DNA of 64,000 nt, taken from positions 2,761,001-2,825,000 of the forward strand of contig NZ_AP024849.1 of NCBI RefSeq assembly GCF_019977655.1. The letters run 5' to 3'. A program made the translations under genes and the position numbers. How positions within the stretch are numbered: the first letter of the stretch is position 1; each line of letters begins with the position of its first letter. Source of the DNA: Clostridium gelidum (lineage in GTDB: Bacteria > Bacillota > Clostridia > Clostridiales > Clostridiaceae). The notes under the pieces are model-generated. The model did not search any database. It saw only the letters and a list, made by a program, of their open reading frames with translations, and was not told where the DNA came from. Of this stretch, positions 7,240 to 16,207 are shown piece by piece.

Positions 7240-9234
7240 TTATATTTTAAAGTTATTTTGTTGTTCAATCATATTTTTAGTCATATCATTTAAAGTAATT
7301 GATGTTGATGCTACGTTATTAGATAAATTATTCATTTCATCAATTGATGCTGTTATCTCCTCAGAAGAAGCTGCTATTTCTTCAGCGATAGCAGATGCAC
7401 TTTCTACTTTATTTAATATATTATCTTTTTCGTTATTAATCTCCATAACTGACGAATTAACAGACTTTACCTTTGGAATTATGATTTTAATTGCATCAAT
7501 TATTTTTTCAAAAGAAGTTATTGTTTCGTTTATAATATTCACTTGATTACCAAGTTCTGTATCTACATTATTAGTATCTTCTGTAATAGTAGTAGTATTT
7601 TCAGCAATATTAGATATTAGTGTACTAATATGTTCTGATGAAACTTTTGTTTGTTCAGCTAAAGCTTTTACCTCATTTGCAACTACAGCAAAGCCTTTCC
7701 CGGCCTCACCAGCATTTGCAGCTTCTATAGAAGCATTTAAAGCCAATAAATTAGTTTGATCTGCAATTGAATTAATTATAATTACAATATTATTTACTTC
7801 TTTTATACTAATATTAAAACTAAGTATTTTATCAGATAGCTTTTTAAATGATAAACTTATACCATTTACAGCAGCCATCAATGAATTCATATTGGAACTA
7901 CTATCAGTTGCAAGTTCATTCATGGATAAGGTATTTTTATCTACATCATTAATGTTATAAACTATATCTTCAAGTTTGTTGCCAAAATTATTTAATATTG
8001 AGGTAATCTCAATTAAATTATCTGCTTGGGAACTTATGCCACTTGAAACTTCTTGAATTGAACTGGCTACATTGTTTGATGAAGAAGCCATTTCTTGAGA
8101 AATATGTGAAAGATCAGTTGAATCTTTATCTATTATGGAAGAACTATCTTTAGAAATTTTAAGCATTTCTTTAATTGAATTTTGCATTGTACTCATAGAG
8201 TTAGCCATTTGGCCTATTTCGTCTTTATTATTCAAGTATTTTTTATCTATTTTATTAGTAAAGTCTCCAGTAGATAATATATTTAAAGAATTAGAAGCGT
8301 ATTTAATTCTTGTGGATAATTTATGAGCAAGAATGTAAATCATACAAATTCCAACAATTAGAAATATTAATGAAGATAAGGCCATAGATATTCTTAATGA
8401 ATCAAGTTCTGACAATAGTTCACCTTTATCTAATATAACGGTTATAGACCAGTTTTCATTTTTTACTGGAGCAAATCCTCCATAAGCATCTTTTCCATCA
8501 AAAGTATATGAACTTAAACCAGTTTCTCCAGCTATCATTCGTTTTTGCATATTTGCAATGGCGCTAAGACTTGGATTTTTTTCAGCTTCTTTTATTGAAT
8601 TATATTGATTTAATGGCATGCTAGGATCCATATATGCAATACTAGTACTCTTGCTATTAATCATATATGCACTACCAGTTTTTCCAAATGCAATTTTCTT
8701 AATCATTTCACTAAGTTCCATTCCATCTCGGACTGAAACTAATACGCCAATAACGGAATTATTATTTTTTATGGGTACTGAATATATCATAGTCATTGCA
8801 GTCTTATCTTTATTAACAACTGGATCTTCTATATAATTTTCTCCAGAAATAGATTTTTTAAAGAAAGTATTATCTTTGATATTATCTTGTCCTCCATCTG
8901 TATACAGAATAGTACCATTAGCATCTGCATATCCCATTTTTATACTGCCATTTCTTTTAGCTTCACTTTTTAATATAGTCATAAGTTTTTCTGAGGAATC
9001 ATTATTTATTGCAGCAACTTCAGCAGTTACCTCCATTGCATTTAATTGACTATCTAAATTAGCTTGTACTGTATTTGAAGCTTGAGTAGCTATTTGTGGT
9101 AATGTCTTTTCTATATTAGATACTAAAGAATTAGATGCATTAATATACGAAATAATTCCGAGTCCACTACTTACAATAAATAGTAATATACCTATTAGAA
9201 CAATTAATTTTGATTTTATACTTTTTGTAATCAT
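7240..9234 (-). CDS. Methyl-accepting chemotaxis protein with Cache-type sensor
   Basis: A full 664-residue chemoreceptor. TM1 lies at about residues 9-31, followed by an extracellular dCache-like domain to about 275 (GSIKMGYADANGTILYTDGG, MTMIYSVPI, SWSITVILDKG-like blocks), then TM2 about 282-304, HAMP, and the methylation/signalling coiled coil. The hairpin tip is NLLALNASIEAANAGEAGKG. It should sense a small extracellular ligand. The gene starts 18 bases after the MarR gene on the same strand, so the two probably form one transcript. Confidence 0.95.
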   Translation of the reverse strand: MITKSIKSKLIVLIGILLFIVSSGLGIISYINASNSLVSNIEKTLPQIATQASNTVQANLDSQLNAMEVTAEVAAINNDSSEKLMTILKSEAKRNGSIKMGYADANGTILYTDGGQDNIKDNTFFKKSISGENYIEDPVVNKDKTAMTMIYSVPIKNNNSVIGVLVSVRDGMELSEMIKKIAFGKTGSAYMINSKSTSIAYMDPSMPLNQYNSIKEAEKNPSLSAIANMQKRMIAGETGLSSYTFDGKDAYGGFAPVKNENWSITVILDKGELLSELDSLRISMALSSLIFLIVGICMIYILAHKLSTRIKYASNSLNILSTGDFTNKIDKKYLNNKDEIGQMANSMSTMQNSIKEMLKISKDSSSIIDKDSTDLSHISQEMASSSNNVASSIQEVSSGISSQADNLIEITSILNNFGNKLEDIVYNINDVDKNTLSMNELATDSSSNMNSLMAAVNGISLSFKKLSDKILSFNISIKEVNNIVIIINSIADQTNLLALNASIEAANAGEAGKGFAVVANEVKALAEQTKVSSEHISTLISNIAENTTTITEDTNNVDTELGNQVNIINETITSFEKIIDAIKIIIPKVKSVNSSVMEINNEKDNILNKVESASAIAEEIAASSEEITASIDEMNNLSNNVASTSITLNDMTKNMIEQQNNFKI

Positions 9235-9252
9235 ATGTGAAAATCAACTCCT

Positions 9253-9732
9253 TTATTTTTTGTTACAAGTTTTATTGTTAACATTTAATTCACGCATTTT
9301 TATAAGTAAACTTTGTACTTTAGAGAACGATTTAGAAAGCTCATTTAATTCTTCAAGAGAAAGTACGTTGAACCTTTTTAAGAATATTTCTTCAGAAGCA
9401 GAAATGACTGTTGAAATAAGTGCTAAAGCTTTTGGTGATAATGATAAATAAATAATTCGTTTATCATTAGAGTCTTGTTTTTTTGTTAAGTAACCAAGAT
9501 TATTTAATGTACTAATGCTTCTACTAATATTTGGGACAGAGATATTTAATTTTTTACTTAAAGTTGAGGCAGTAGTATTACCTTCTAAATGAATAAAATT
9601 TAAAATTTTTGAAAGCAAAGGGCTAATTTCAGAATTTGAAAGGTCTGGAATAAGGTCTATAAATTCAGTATTAAATATTGTGTAAAAGTTGACCATATGT
9701 AATATCAAATTTTGAGATTCTATTTTATTCAT
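9253..9732 (-). CDS. MarR-family transcriptional regulator
   Basis: A 159-residue winged-helix protein. ASTLSKKLNISVPNISRSIS is the helix-turn-helix, followed by the wing NLGYLTKKQDSNDKRIIYLSLS with the MarR-typical DxR pair. The ATG at 9732 is taken because AAGGAGA sits 8 bases upstream; a TTG at 9738 is also in frame. It precedes the chemoreceptor gene in one apparent operon, and a perfect dyad overlaps the shared promoter, which suggests autoregulation and control of the receptor. Confidence 0.9.
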   Translation of the reverse strand: MNKIESQNLILHMVNFYTIFNTEFIDLIPDLSNSEISPLLSKILNFIHLEGNTTASTLSKKLNISVPNISRSISTLNNLGYLTKKQDSNDKRIIYLSLSPKALALISTVISASEEIFLKRFNVLSLEELNELSKSFSKVQSLLIKMRELNVNNKTCNKK

Positions 9733-9770
9733 AACCAATCTCCTTTAACATTAATTATTACTTAAAAAAC

Positions 9771-9818
9771 ATTATAGCAAAATAGTTATCATTTGACAAC
9801 TATCTAATGATAACTATT
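9771..9818 (-). promoter_or_regulatory. Promoter and 13-bp dyad operator of the MarR-chemoreceptor operon
   Basis: On the minus strand TTGTCA (9794-9799) and TATAAT (9771-9776) are separated by exactly 17 bases. AATAGTTATCATT (9781-9793) and its exact complement AATGATAACTATT (9806-9818) surround the -35 box, with an extra ATAGTTGTC half-site between them. A bound dimer would block RNA polymerase. Confidence 0.75.
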
Positions 9819-9879
9819 TTTACTATTTAAATTTAAGTGTTATGTATTCAGAATTCTAAAACACAAAAGTAATTTAATT

Positions 9880-9918
9880 AAAAAATAAGCTACTAAAAAT
9901 ATAGCAGCTTATTTTTTA
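9880..9918. terminator. Bidirectional terminator downstream of the Ca2+/H+ antiporter
   Basis: AAAAAATAAGCT pairs with AGCTTATTTTTT with a short interrupted stem between. A- and T-runs flank it, so it can work in both directions. It lies 35 bases past the antiporter stop codon. Confidence 0.75.
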
Positions 9919-9952
9919 TGAAATTTTTATGCATTTTAGATAAATAATTAAG

Positions 9953-10999
9953 CTATAAAATAAAAAATGAAGCTGCAATTATTGCATATACAGCAAGGAG
10001 CTGAACCCCTTCGAGCCAATTAGATTCTCCATCATTTGATACTCTATTAGCTATTATTACTGCTACTATAAGTGCTACTAATTCAAATACATTAAATTCA
10101 ATACTCATAGGAACAAACAATAAGCTTAAAAATATTAATACAGGCGTAACAAATAATATTATTTGTAGGCTAGATCCTAGAGCAATTTCTAAAGCTACAT
10201 CCATTTTATTTTTCATAGCCATAACAATAGCTGTACTATGTTCAGCAGCATTTCCTATTATAGGAATTAATATTATACCTACAAAAAATTCACTAAGACC
10301 GAACCTTTTAGTTATAGGTTCTATACCACTTACTAAAAATTCACTTTCTATAGCTATGAATACTGTAGCCACAACTAATACTGTTATTGCTTTTTTTAAA
10401 GACCACTTGGCAGTGCCGCCTTCTTCTTCTGTATTAACTGTATAGATATGTTTGTGTGTATGGAATGAAAAAACTAAGCTTAATATATATATAATAATCA
10501 TTATTACTGCAACAAATATGCTTAGTCCTTCATATCTTGTATTTAAAAGAGCAGGATCTACAGTATGAGTAAATAATGCAGGGATACATAAACCAATAAC
10601 TGCAAATAATAGCATACTTGAAGATACTTCAACAACTTTTTTATTAAATGGTTGAGTTTTGTATTTTAATCCTCCTGCAAGCATACTAGCGCCAAGTACT
10701 AATAAGACATTTCCTATTACAGAACCAGCTATGGATGATTTAACAACTTCAAAAAGTCCTTCCCTAAGAGCAAAAAATGATATTATAAGTTCTGTGGCAT
10801 TCCCAAAAGTACCATTCAAAAATCCACCTATTTTAGGACCTGAATAAAATGAAATTTCTTCTGTTCCTTCACCCATAAGTCCGGCTAGTGGAATTATAGA
10901 GAATGCTGCGAGTATAAACATTATTGATGAGGATGCATGCATGAATTCTGCTATAAAGCTTATAGGTACAAATATAAGCATATACTTTAATATTTTCAT
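9953..10999 (-). CDS. Calcium/proton antiporter, CaCA/ChaA type
   Basis: A 348-residue integral membrane protein with about eleven hydrophobic segments arranged as two halves. Each half holds the alpha-repeat signature: GGFLNGTFGNATELIISFF in the first, and GIILIPIIGNAAEHSTAIV in the second, with the acidic residue after GN(A)xE that binds the cation. This is the Cax/ChaA group that exports Ca2+ (or Na+) in exchange for protons. It starts at ATG behind AGGAGG. It is a single gene with its own terminator. Confidence 0.93.
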   Translation of the reverse strand: MKILKYMLIFVPISFIAEFMHASSSIMFILAAFSIIPLAGLMGEGTEEISFYSGPKIGGFLNGTFGNATELIISFFALREGLFEVVKSSIAGSVIGNVLLVLGASMLAGGLKYKTQPFNKKVVEVSSSMLLFAVIGLCIPALFTHTVDPALLNTRYEGLSIFVAVIMIIIYILSLVFSFHTHKHIYTVNTEEEGGTAKWSLKKAITVLVVATVFIAIESEFLVSGIEPITKRFGLSEFFVGIILIPIIGNAAEHSTAIVMAMKNKMDVALEIALGSSLQIILFVTPVLIFLSLLFVPMSIEFNVFELVALIVAVIIANRVSNDGESNWLEGVQLLAVYAIIAASFFIL

Positions 11000-11219
11000 A
11001 AAAATAATGACCTCCTAAATTAATTATAAATAGAAAAAAAGCTTTTCATATACTATTATAAAATATTTATGGCTATTACGCCAATAATAAATAGTATTCT
11101 ATGTAGTATATCCAATTATATAAAATAATGACTATTTTTAGATTTTCATTTATGTGATATATTTAAAGTAGAAAAGTATTGAAAGTAATGCAAGTTACTA
11201 TAAATTAGGAGGAAATAAT

Positions 11220-11600
11220 ATGTCAGTAAAAATGTTACATACATGTATAAGAGTTAAAAATTTAGAGGAATCTTTTAAATTTTATCAAGATGCTTTAGGT
11301 CTTGTAGAAACCAGAAGAAAGGATTTTCCAGAACATAAATTTACTCTTGTTTATTTATCAGATAAAGCTAATGGCTATGAAATTGAACTTACATATAATT
11401 ATGATGTAGAAAAACCATATGAAATTGGAAATGGATTTAGTCATACTGCAATTGGTGTAGAAAATTTAGAAGAACTTAGAGAAAAACATATAGAATTAGG
11501 ATATGAAGTTACTGATTTAAAAGGATTACCAGGTGAAAAGCCAAAGTATTATTTTGTAACTGATCCAGATGGATACAAAGTTGAAGTTATAAGAATATAG
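11220..11600 (+). CDS. gloA: Lactoylglutathione lyase-type glyoxalase (VOC family)
   Basis: A 126-residue VOC protein with two beta-alpha-beta-beta-beta units. Candidate metal ligands are the His of MLHTCIRV, the Glu of YEIELTYN, the His of FSHTAIGV and the Glu of YKVEVIRI, the classic glyoxalase I H-E-H-E pattern. It would convert the hemithioacetal of methylglyoxal, though clostridia often lack glutathione, so the thiol partner may differ. Start ATG follows AGGAGG. Confidence 0.88.
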   Translation: MSVKMLHTCIRVKNLEESFKFYQDALGLVETRRKDFPEHKFTLVYLSDKANGYEIELTYNYDVEKPYEIGNGFSHTAIGVENLEELREKHIELGYEVTDLKGLPGEKPKYYFVTDPDGYKVEVIRI

Positions 11601-11694
11601 AGAACTTGTAGGTGTATGACTTAATCGTACATTGTTAATTTAAAAAAGTATATTTAATCTTAGTTTTTATCGCAATTTCTAAGGTTTATACATC

Positions 11695-11763
11695 AAAAAG
11701 GGCTGCTTCAAAATTAGTTGATTAAAATATGTGTTTTAATCAACTGATTTTGAAACTCCTTTT
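11695..11763. terminator. Long hairpin terminator
   Basis: A 21-bp stem (11707-11727 with 11734-11754, one mismatch) has a short loop and is flanked by AAAAAGGG and TCCTTTTT, which extend the stem. It lies between the glyoxalase and PBP genes. The sequence AAAAAGGGCTGCTTCAAAAT resembles the end of the IS1182-type element at 58.6 kb (AAAAAGGGGCTGTTGCAAAA), so it could be a mobile-element-derived palindrome. Confidence 0.65.
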
Positions 11764-11856
11764 ACATATTTACATAATATGGATATAAATATATTTTTAT
11801 ATAAAATCCTATGATATAATTAATTTAAAGACTAAAGCAGAGAAGGGTATGATTGT

Positions 11857-13890
11857 ATGAATAAAAATAAGAATAAGTATATGTTTATAGGTGTAGGAGT
11901 TGTAGTTGTTCCACTAATAATATGTGGAATTGCTTTATTTATGTATAATAAATCACATAAGCCTGAATATAAATTAACTGAATATGTGAATTTAATCAAT
12001 TCAAAAGATTATGAAAAAATGTATGAATTAACTGATAGTGAAACTAAGAAAACAATTTCTAAAGACGATTTTATCGCAAGAAATAAAAACATATATGAAG
12101 GAATTGGCTCAAGTGCCATTACAGTTGAAGTTAAAAATGTTGAAAATAGGAGTAATGTAGCAATAATAGATTATGAAACAACTATGAATACCCTATGTGG
12201 AAAATTAGAATTTTCAAATACAATAACTATGGCAAGAGAAATAGGCAAAGATTATACTGTTAAGTGGAATTCAAAAACTATATTTCCAGATTTAACGGAT
12301 AATGATAAGATTAGAGTAAAAACTATAAAATCTAAAAGAGGAGACATTATAGATAGAAGTGGATCAAAAATTGCAACCGATTCTGTTTCATCTAATGTAG
12401 GGATCATTCCAGGAAAGTTAGGTGATAATAAAGATCAAGCTATTAATGAAATTGCAAAATTATTAGAAACCTCTGCAGAATATATAAATAGTCAATTAAG
12501 TGCAACATATGTAAAGCCAGATATGTTCATTCCTATAAAGTCAATACCATACGGGGATGAAAGAATTCCTAGTTTACTTAAGATTTCAGGAGTTCAAATT
12601 AATGAAAAAGATGCAAGAATATATCCATTAGCTGAAAAAGCTGCTCATTTGACTGGATATGTACAAGTTATAAATGCTGAAGAATTGGAAAAACATAAGG
12701 ATGAAGAATATACAGAAAACTCTTTAATTGGTAAGTCTGGACTTGAAAAAGCATATGAAGAAACTCTTAGAGGAATAGATGGAGCAGAAATATATATTCA
12801 AAATAAAGAGGGGGAGAAAAAAACATCTCTTATAACTAAAGTAGTAAAAAATGGTGCAGATTTAAAATTAACTATTGATAGTAATATGCAAGGCTTATTA
12901 TATAATCAACTTGAACGTGATAAAGGATCTTCAATTGCTATGAATCCTAATACTGGTGAAGTTTTAGCACTTGTAAGCACTCCATCATATAATCCTAATG
13001 ACTTTGTTTTAGGTATGTCTAATGATAAGTGGAATAGCTTGAATAATGATCCAAGCAAGCCTTTATATAACAGATTTCAAGGAACTTTTGCACCAGGATC
13101 TTCTTTTAAGCCAATCACTGCAGTTATTGGAGTTGATACTAAAAAGCTTGATCCAAATGCTAATAAAAATATAAGTGGACTTGGCTGGCAAAAAGATAAG
13201 AGTTGGGGAAAATATTCTGTTACAAGAGTGAGCAGCTATGCTGGAGATTCTAATCTTTTAAATGCACTTGTTTATTCAGATAATATTTATTTTGCACAAG
13301 TAGCATTAGATATAGGAAAGGACACTTTTAAAGATAAGTTAAATAGTTTTGGCTTTTCAGAAAAAGTTCCATTTGAATATCCATTATATAATTCACAATT
13401 TTCAAGTGATAAAACTTTTAAAACAGAAGTACAGTTAGCTGATAGTGGGTATGGACAAGGAGAAATATTAATAAATCCAGTTCATTTAGCATCACTTTAT
13501 ACAATGTTTCAAAATGAAGGAAGCATATTGACTCCTTATCTTGTATACAATGGAGCTCAAGAAAATAAGATATGGAAATCAAATGCTGTAGACAAGGATT
13601 CTGCTAGTATTGTTCTTCAAGATTTAATACAAGTAGTAGAAAATCCAAATGGGACAGGACATGCTGCATTTACAAGTGGCTTAACTATAGCAGGGAAAAC
13701 AGGAACGGCAGAGATTAAGGCATCTCAAGATGATACGACTGGAACTGAGCTTGGATGGTTTGTAGGTATGACTACAAATAAAGCACCTAATAATTTGCTA
13801 GTAGTTATGATGGCGGAGGATGTTAAAGACAAAGGTGGTAGTCACTATGTAGTTCCTAAGGTAAAAAAGGCATTAGAGACAATAAAATAG
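11857..13890 (+). CDS. Class B penicillin-binding protein with MecA-type N-terminal domain
   Basis: A 677-residue transpeptidase. One membrane anchor (about residues 9-30) precedes an NTF2-like MecA_N domain (about 35-150), a PBP dimer domain (about 155-320) and the transpeptidase domain. Catalytic motifs are S415-S-F-K418 in APGSSFKPI, YSDN for SxN, and KTGTAE. It should cross-link peptidoglycan outside the membrane. This architecture is common in clostridial housekeeping PBPs and alone does not imply acquired beta-lactam resistance. It is a stand-alone gene. Confidence 0.93.
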   Translation: MNKNKNKYMFIGVGVVVVPLIICGIALFMYNKSHKPEYKLTEYVNLINSKDYEKMYELTDSETKKTISKDDFIARNKNIYEGIGSSAITVEVKNVENRSNVAIIDYETTMNTLCGKLEFSNTITMAREIGKDYTVKWNSKTIFPDLTDNDKIRVKTIKSKRGDIIDRSGSKIATDSVSSNVGIIPGKLGDNKDQAINEIAKLLETSAEYINSQLSATYVKPDMFIPIKSIPYGDERIPSLLKISGVQINEKDARIYPLAEKAAHLTGYVQVINAEELEKHKDEEYTENSLIGKSGLEKAYEETLRGIDGAEIYIQNKEGEKKTSLITKVVKNGADLKLTIDSNMQGLLYNQLERDKGSSIAMNPNTGEVLALVSTPSYNPNDFVLGMSNDKWNSLNNDPSKPLYNRFQGTFAPGSSFKPITAVIGVDTKKLDPNANKNISGLGWQKDKSWGKYSVTRVSSYAGDSNLLNALVYSDNIYFAQVALDIGKDTFKDKLNSFGFSEKVPFEYPLYNSQFSSDKTFKTEVQLADSGYGQGEILINPVHLASLYTMFQNEGSILTPYLVYNGAQENKIWKSNAVDKDSASIVLQDLIQVVENPNGTGHAAFTSGLTIAGKTGTAEIKASQDDTTGTELGWFVGMTTNKAPNNLLVVMMAEDVKDKGGSHYVVPKVKKALETIK

Positions 13891-13946
13891 TAAGTATTAA
13901 ATACATTACTAAATATAAAGGTAATATTAATTGTAAATTAAAGATT

Positions 13947-14015
13947 AAAGCTCAGATATGGATTTACAGTATCTAAATATGAAATTTGGATAGTTAAATT
14001 TCGTCTCTGAGCTTT
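13947..14015. terminator. Terminator between convergent PBP and hydrogenase genes
   Basis: AAAGCTCAGA and TCTGAGCTTT form a perfect 10-bp outer stem around a long, partly self-pairing loop. It lies between two convergent genes. Confidence 0.6.
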
Positions 14016-14030
14016 ATATATTATATATTT

Positions 14031-15380
14031 TTAAAATTCACGATCTAAAATACTTATTTTTTTATCATCTTTAAAATCAGCAATGGAATTTATATCGAGT
14101 TTTTCTAATACTTTATCAAGAATACCGCTATGAACGGGTACTTTAATAGGAGAATCGTATGCAAAATTATCAGCAGCAGCTTTGCCTTCTTCTGTAGGAA
14201 TAATAGCTTTAGGGCCACCAACACATCCACAAACACAGCCCATGCCTTCAAGGAAGTTTGCATCTACATTACCTTTTAGAGCATTTTCTAAAAGATCTTT
14301 ACAGTCTTTAACACCAGAAGCCTTAGCAGCTTTAAAATATTTGTATTTATCAGGATAAAGTTCTTCTATGGTTTCAGAAATTGCAATTGAAACACCGCCA
14401 CTACGTGCATATAATCTTCCGCCCCTTGAAGCATATTCAGTAGAAGGGACACCTTTTAATTTTCCCGGATCAATATTTAAGGTTTTAAATATTTCATATA
14501 GTTCTTGGAACGTTAGTACAAAATCTACAGCATCGTTTAAATCTTTATCTTTAGCTTCTGCTTTTTTAGCAATACATGGACCAATAAAAACAACTTTTGC
14601 TTCTTTATTGAGTCTTTTTACTATACGAGCAGCAGCAACCATAGGTGAAACTGATGGTGACAAATCTGGAATAAGTTCTTTGTAAACTTTTCTTAACATC
14701 CCAATCCATAGAGGGCAACAACATGAAGTTATCATCAAATCATTAGGCCCATGTATATGTTTATCAAATTCAACTGCTTCTTTTATTGTTAATACATCTG
14801 CTGCAAAGGCAACTTCTATCATATCAGCAAAACCAACTTTTATAAATGCAGCTCTTAACTGATCCATAGTTACATTATCACCAAATTGACCACTAATGGC
14901 AGGGGCAACAGCGGCAATAACTGTTTCATTATTCTTTATTAAATCTGCAATAGGAAGAAAATAAACTTTATCTAAAATAAGCCCCTCTTTGCAAGAATCT
15001 ATACATAAGCCACAATTAAGACAGCGTTCAGAATCTATAAAAGTAGATTTTTGTTTTGTATCATAAAGAATTGCATCAAAAGGACAAGATGCTTGGCAAC
15101 TAAATTTACCATCTTCGTCTTTAGAACATGATTCATGACAACCTTTAATCTTTTCAATTAATCTGGTATGAACAGTGTATTTTGTTATAGCTTTTTTTAA
15201 ATTATAAATATAGTTATTATCAAACTTAATATCAACACCACATAGTGATGAAATAATAGCAAATGTTTCTTGAGGGGATTTTTCGTGACATACCATAATA
15301 CGTGTAAGAGTTTCGTCAAAATTACCTTCATAATAGGATTTAACTAATTCATCAAATAAATCATTATATTTGTTATTCAT
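14031..15380 (-). CDS. Monomeric [FeFe] hydrogenase, TSCCCP (group B-like) type
   Basis: A 449-residue iron-hydrogenase. The N-terminal part has a Cys-rich motif (C81, C85, C95, C99) and a C120-x2-C-x2-C-x3-C130 site, giving two likely [4Fe-4S] clusters. H-cluster motifs are TSCCCPLW (218-225), GPCIAKKAEA (C269) and GMGCVCGCVGG. The third Cys in TSCCCP is typical of the less studied group B enzymes such as CpIII, and the third motif differs from the usual ACPGGC. It lacks the 2Fe-2S and His-Cys domains of HydA1. It may evolve or take up H2 with ferredoxin, or act as a sensor; the physiological role is open. Confidence 0.9.
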   Translation of the reverse strand: MNNKYNDLFDELVKSYYEGNFDETLTRIMVCHEKSPQETFAIISSLCGVDIKFDNNYIYNLKKAITKYTVHTRLIEKIKGCHESCSKDEDGKFSCQASCPFDAILYDTKQKSTFIDSERCLNCGLCIDSCKEGLILDKVYFLPIADLIKNNETVIAAVAPAISGQFGDNVTMDQLRAAFIKVGFADMIEVAFAADVLTIKEAVEFDKHIHGPNDLMITSCCCPLWIGMLRKVYKELIPDLSPSVSPMVAAARIVKRLNKEAKVVFIGPCIAKKAEAKDKDLNDAVDFVLTFQELYEIFKTLNIDPGKLKGVPSTEYASRGGRLYARSGGVSIAISETIEELYPDKYKYFKAAKASGVKDCKDLLENALKGNVDANFLEGMGCVCGCVGGPKAIIPTEEGKAAADNFAYDSPIKVPVHSGILDKVLEKLDINSIADFKDDKKISILDREF

Positions 15381-15400
15381 TAATATACCTCCAAAGTAAA

Positions 15401-15428
15401 AAAATCATACTATATATAGTATGATTTT
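15401..15428. promoter_or_regulatory. Perfect 28-bp palindrome upstream of the hydrogenase
   Basis: AAAATCATACTATA is followed directly by its exact complement. It lies 21 bases upstream of the hydrogenase start. On the minus strand it is followed by a run of seven T residues before AGGAGG-like sequence, so it could be an operator or a transcription attenuator. Confidence 0.55.
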
Positions 15429-15741
15429 ATTTTGCATTAATAATACTAAATTTATAAAAAATAAAATAAGTGAGAAATTTGAAGATGCACTTTTTAGAAA
15501 AGTATTACTTATAAGGCATAATCAAAAAAATGGCAAATAACAAAAAAATAAAAAATATATAAAAAAATAGAAGGAAAATGATATGTATGTGTAGAATAAA
15601 AGACATTACATATAAAATTTGTAAAAGTGCTGTAAACGTATAAGCTGATTTGGCCTTAATAATATTAGCTTACATCTTAAGTAGTATGATTTATAAAATA
15701 GTATGGAATTAATAAATAAATTTTTATTAGGAGATGTTAAA

Positions 15742-16149
15742 GTGTTTATATATATATTAAATTTATTGAATGATAGTTTAAAGAAGAAAAGCACTATTAA
15801 TGAACGTTCAGATTTTGAAATTATAAATGATACATGGTATATTTCACAACTGGCAGGTATTAAAAAAAATTTCGATATTAAAAATATTACTGAGAAAATT
15901 ATAGATACTTTTGAAGTTTTAAATAAATATAATTTAACAAATCAAGATAGTATAGGAATTTTAAATAAACTTATAAAAACTAAAAATAATTCTTGGATAT
16001 TAGAATATTTCTATAATGGAGATAATATTCTAAAAGAAGAATCAGAAATAGTTTTAAGTTCAATTATAAATAATACATACGAAAAAAGACAAAAGGAGAG
16101 GCGGAGACATAAAAATATGTCATTAGAAGAAATTAAAAATGTAGGATAG
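15742..16149 (+). CDS. Conserved-looking hypothetical protein, mostly helical
   Basis: I do not recognise a family. The frame opens at 15703 (ATG) but no ribosome site fits there; AGGAGA at 15729-15734 places the start at GTG 15742, giving about 135 residues. The product is Lys/Asn-rich and predicted helical, starting with a hydrophobic stretch (FIYILNLLNDSL) and ending in a basic segment (EKRQKERRRHKNMSLEE). There is no signal peptide or Cys motif. It is convergent with the aldolase gene and shares its terminator. Confidence 0.65.
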   Translation: MFIYILNLLNDSLKKKSTINERSDFEIINDTWYISQLAGIKKNFDIKNITEKIIDTFEVLNKYNLTNQDSIGILNKLIKTKNNSWILEYFYNGDNILKEESEIVLSSIINNTYEKRQKERRRHKNMSLEEIKNVG

Positions 16150-16162
16150 GAGATTAAATAAA

Positions 16163-16195
16163 AAAAGGAGCCTCCGTTTATAGGATGCTCCTTTT
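16163..16195. terminator. Bidirectional rho-independent terminator
   Basis: AAAAGGAGC pairs perfectly with GCTCCTTTT over a 15-base loop, with A- and T-runs on either side. It separates two convergent genes. Confidence 0.85.
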
Positions 16196-16207
16196 GCATA
16201 AATGAAA

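Noticed and set aside
7214..7546. Plus-strand ORF opposite the chemoreceptor gene
   Set aside because: It lies antisense to the well-conserved signalling domain of the minus-strand chemoreceptor and has no ribosome site; it is a shadow of that gene's codon pattern.
11857..13890. Acquired mecA-type beta-lactam resistance gene
   Set aside because: The MecA_N-type domain architecture is widespread in housekeeping PBPs of clostridia. There is no regulator pair or cassette around it and its composition fits its neighbours.
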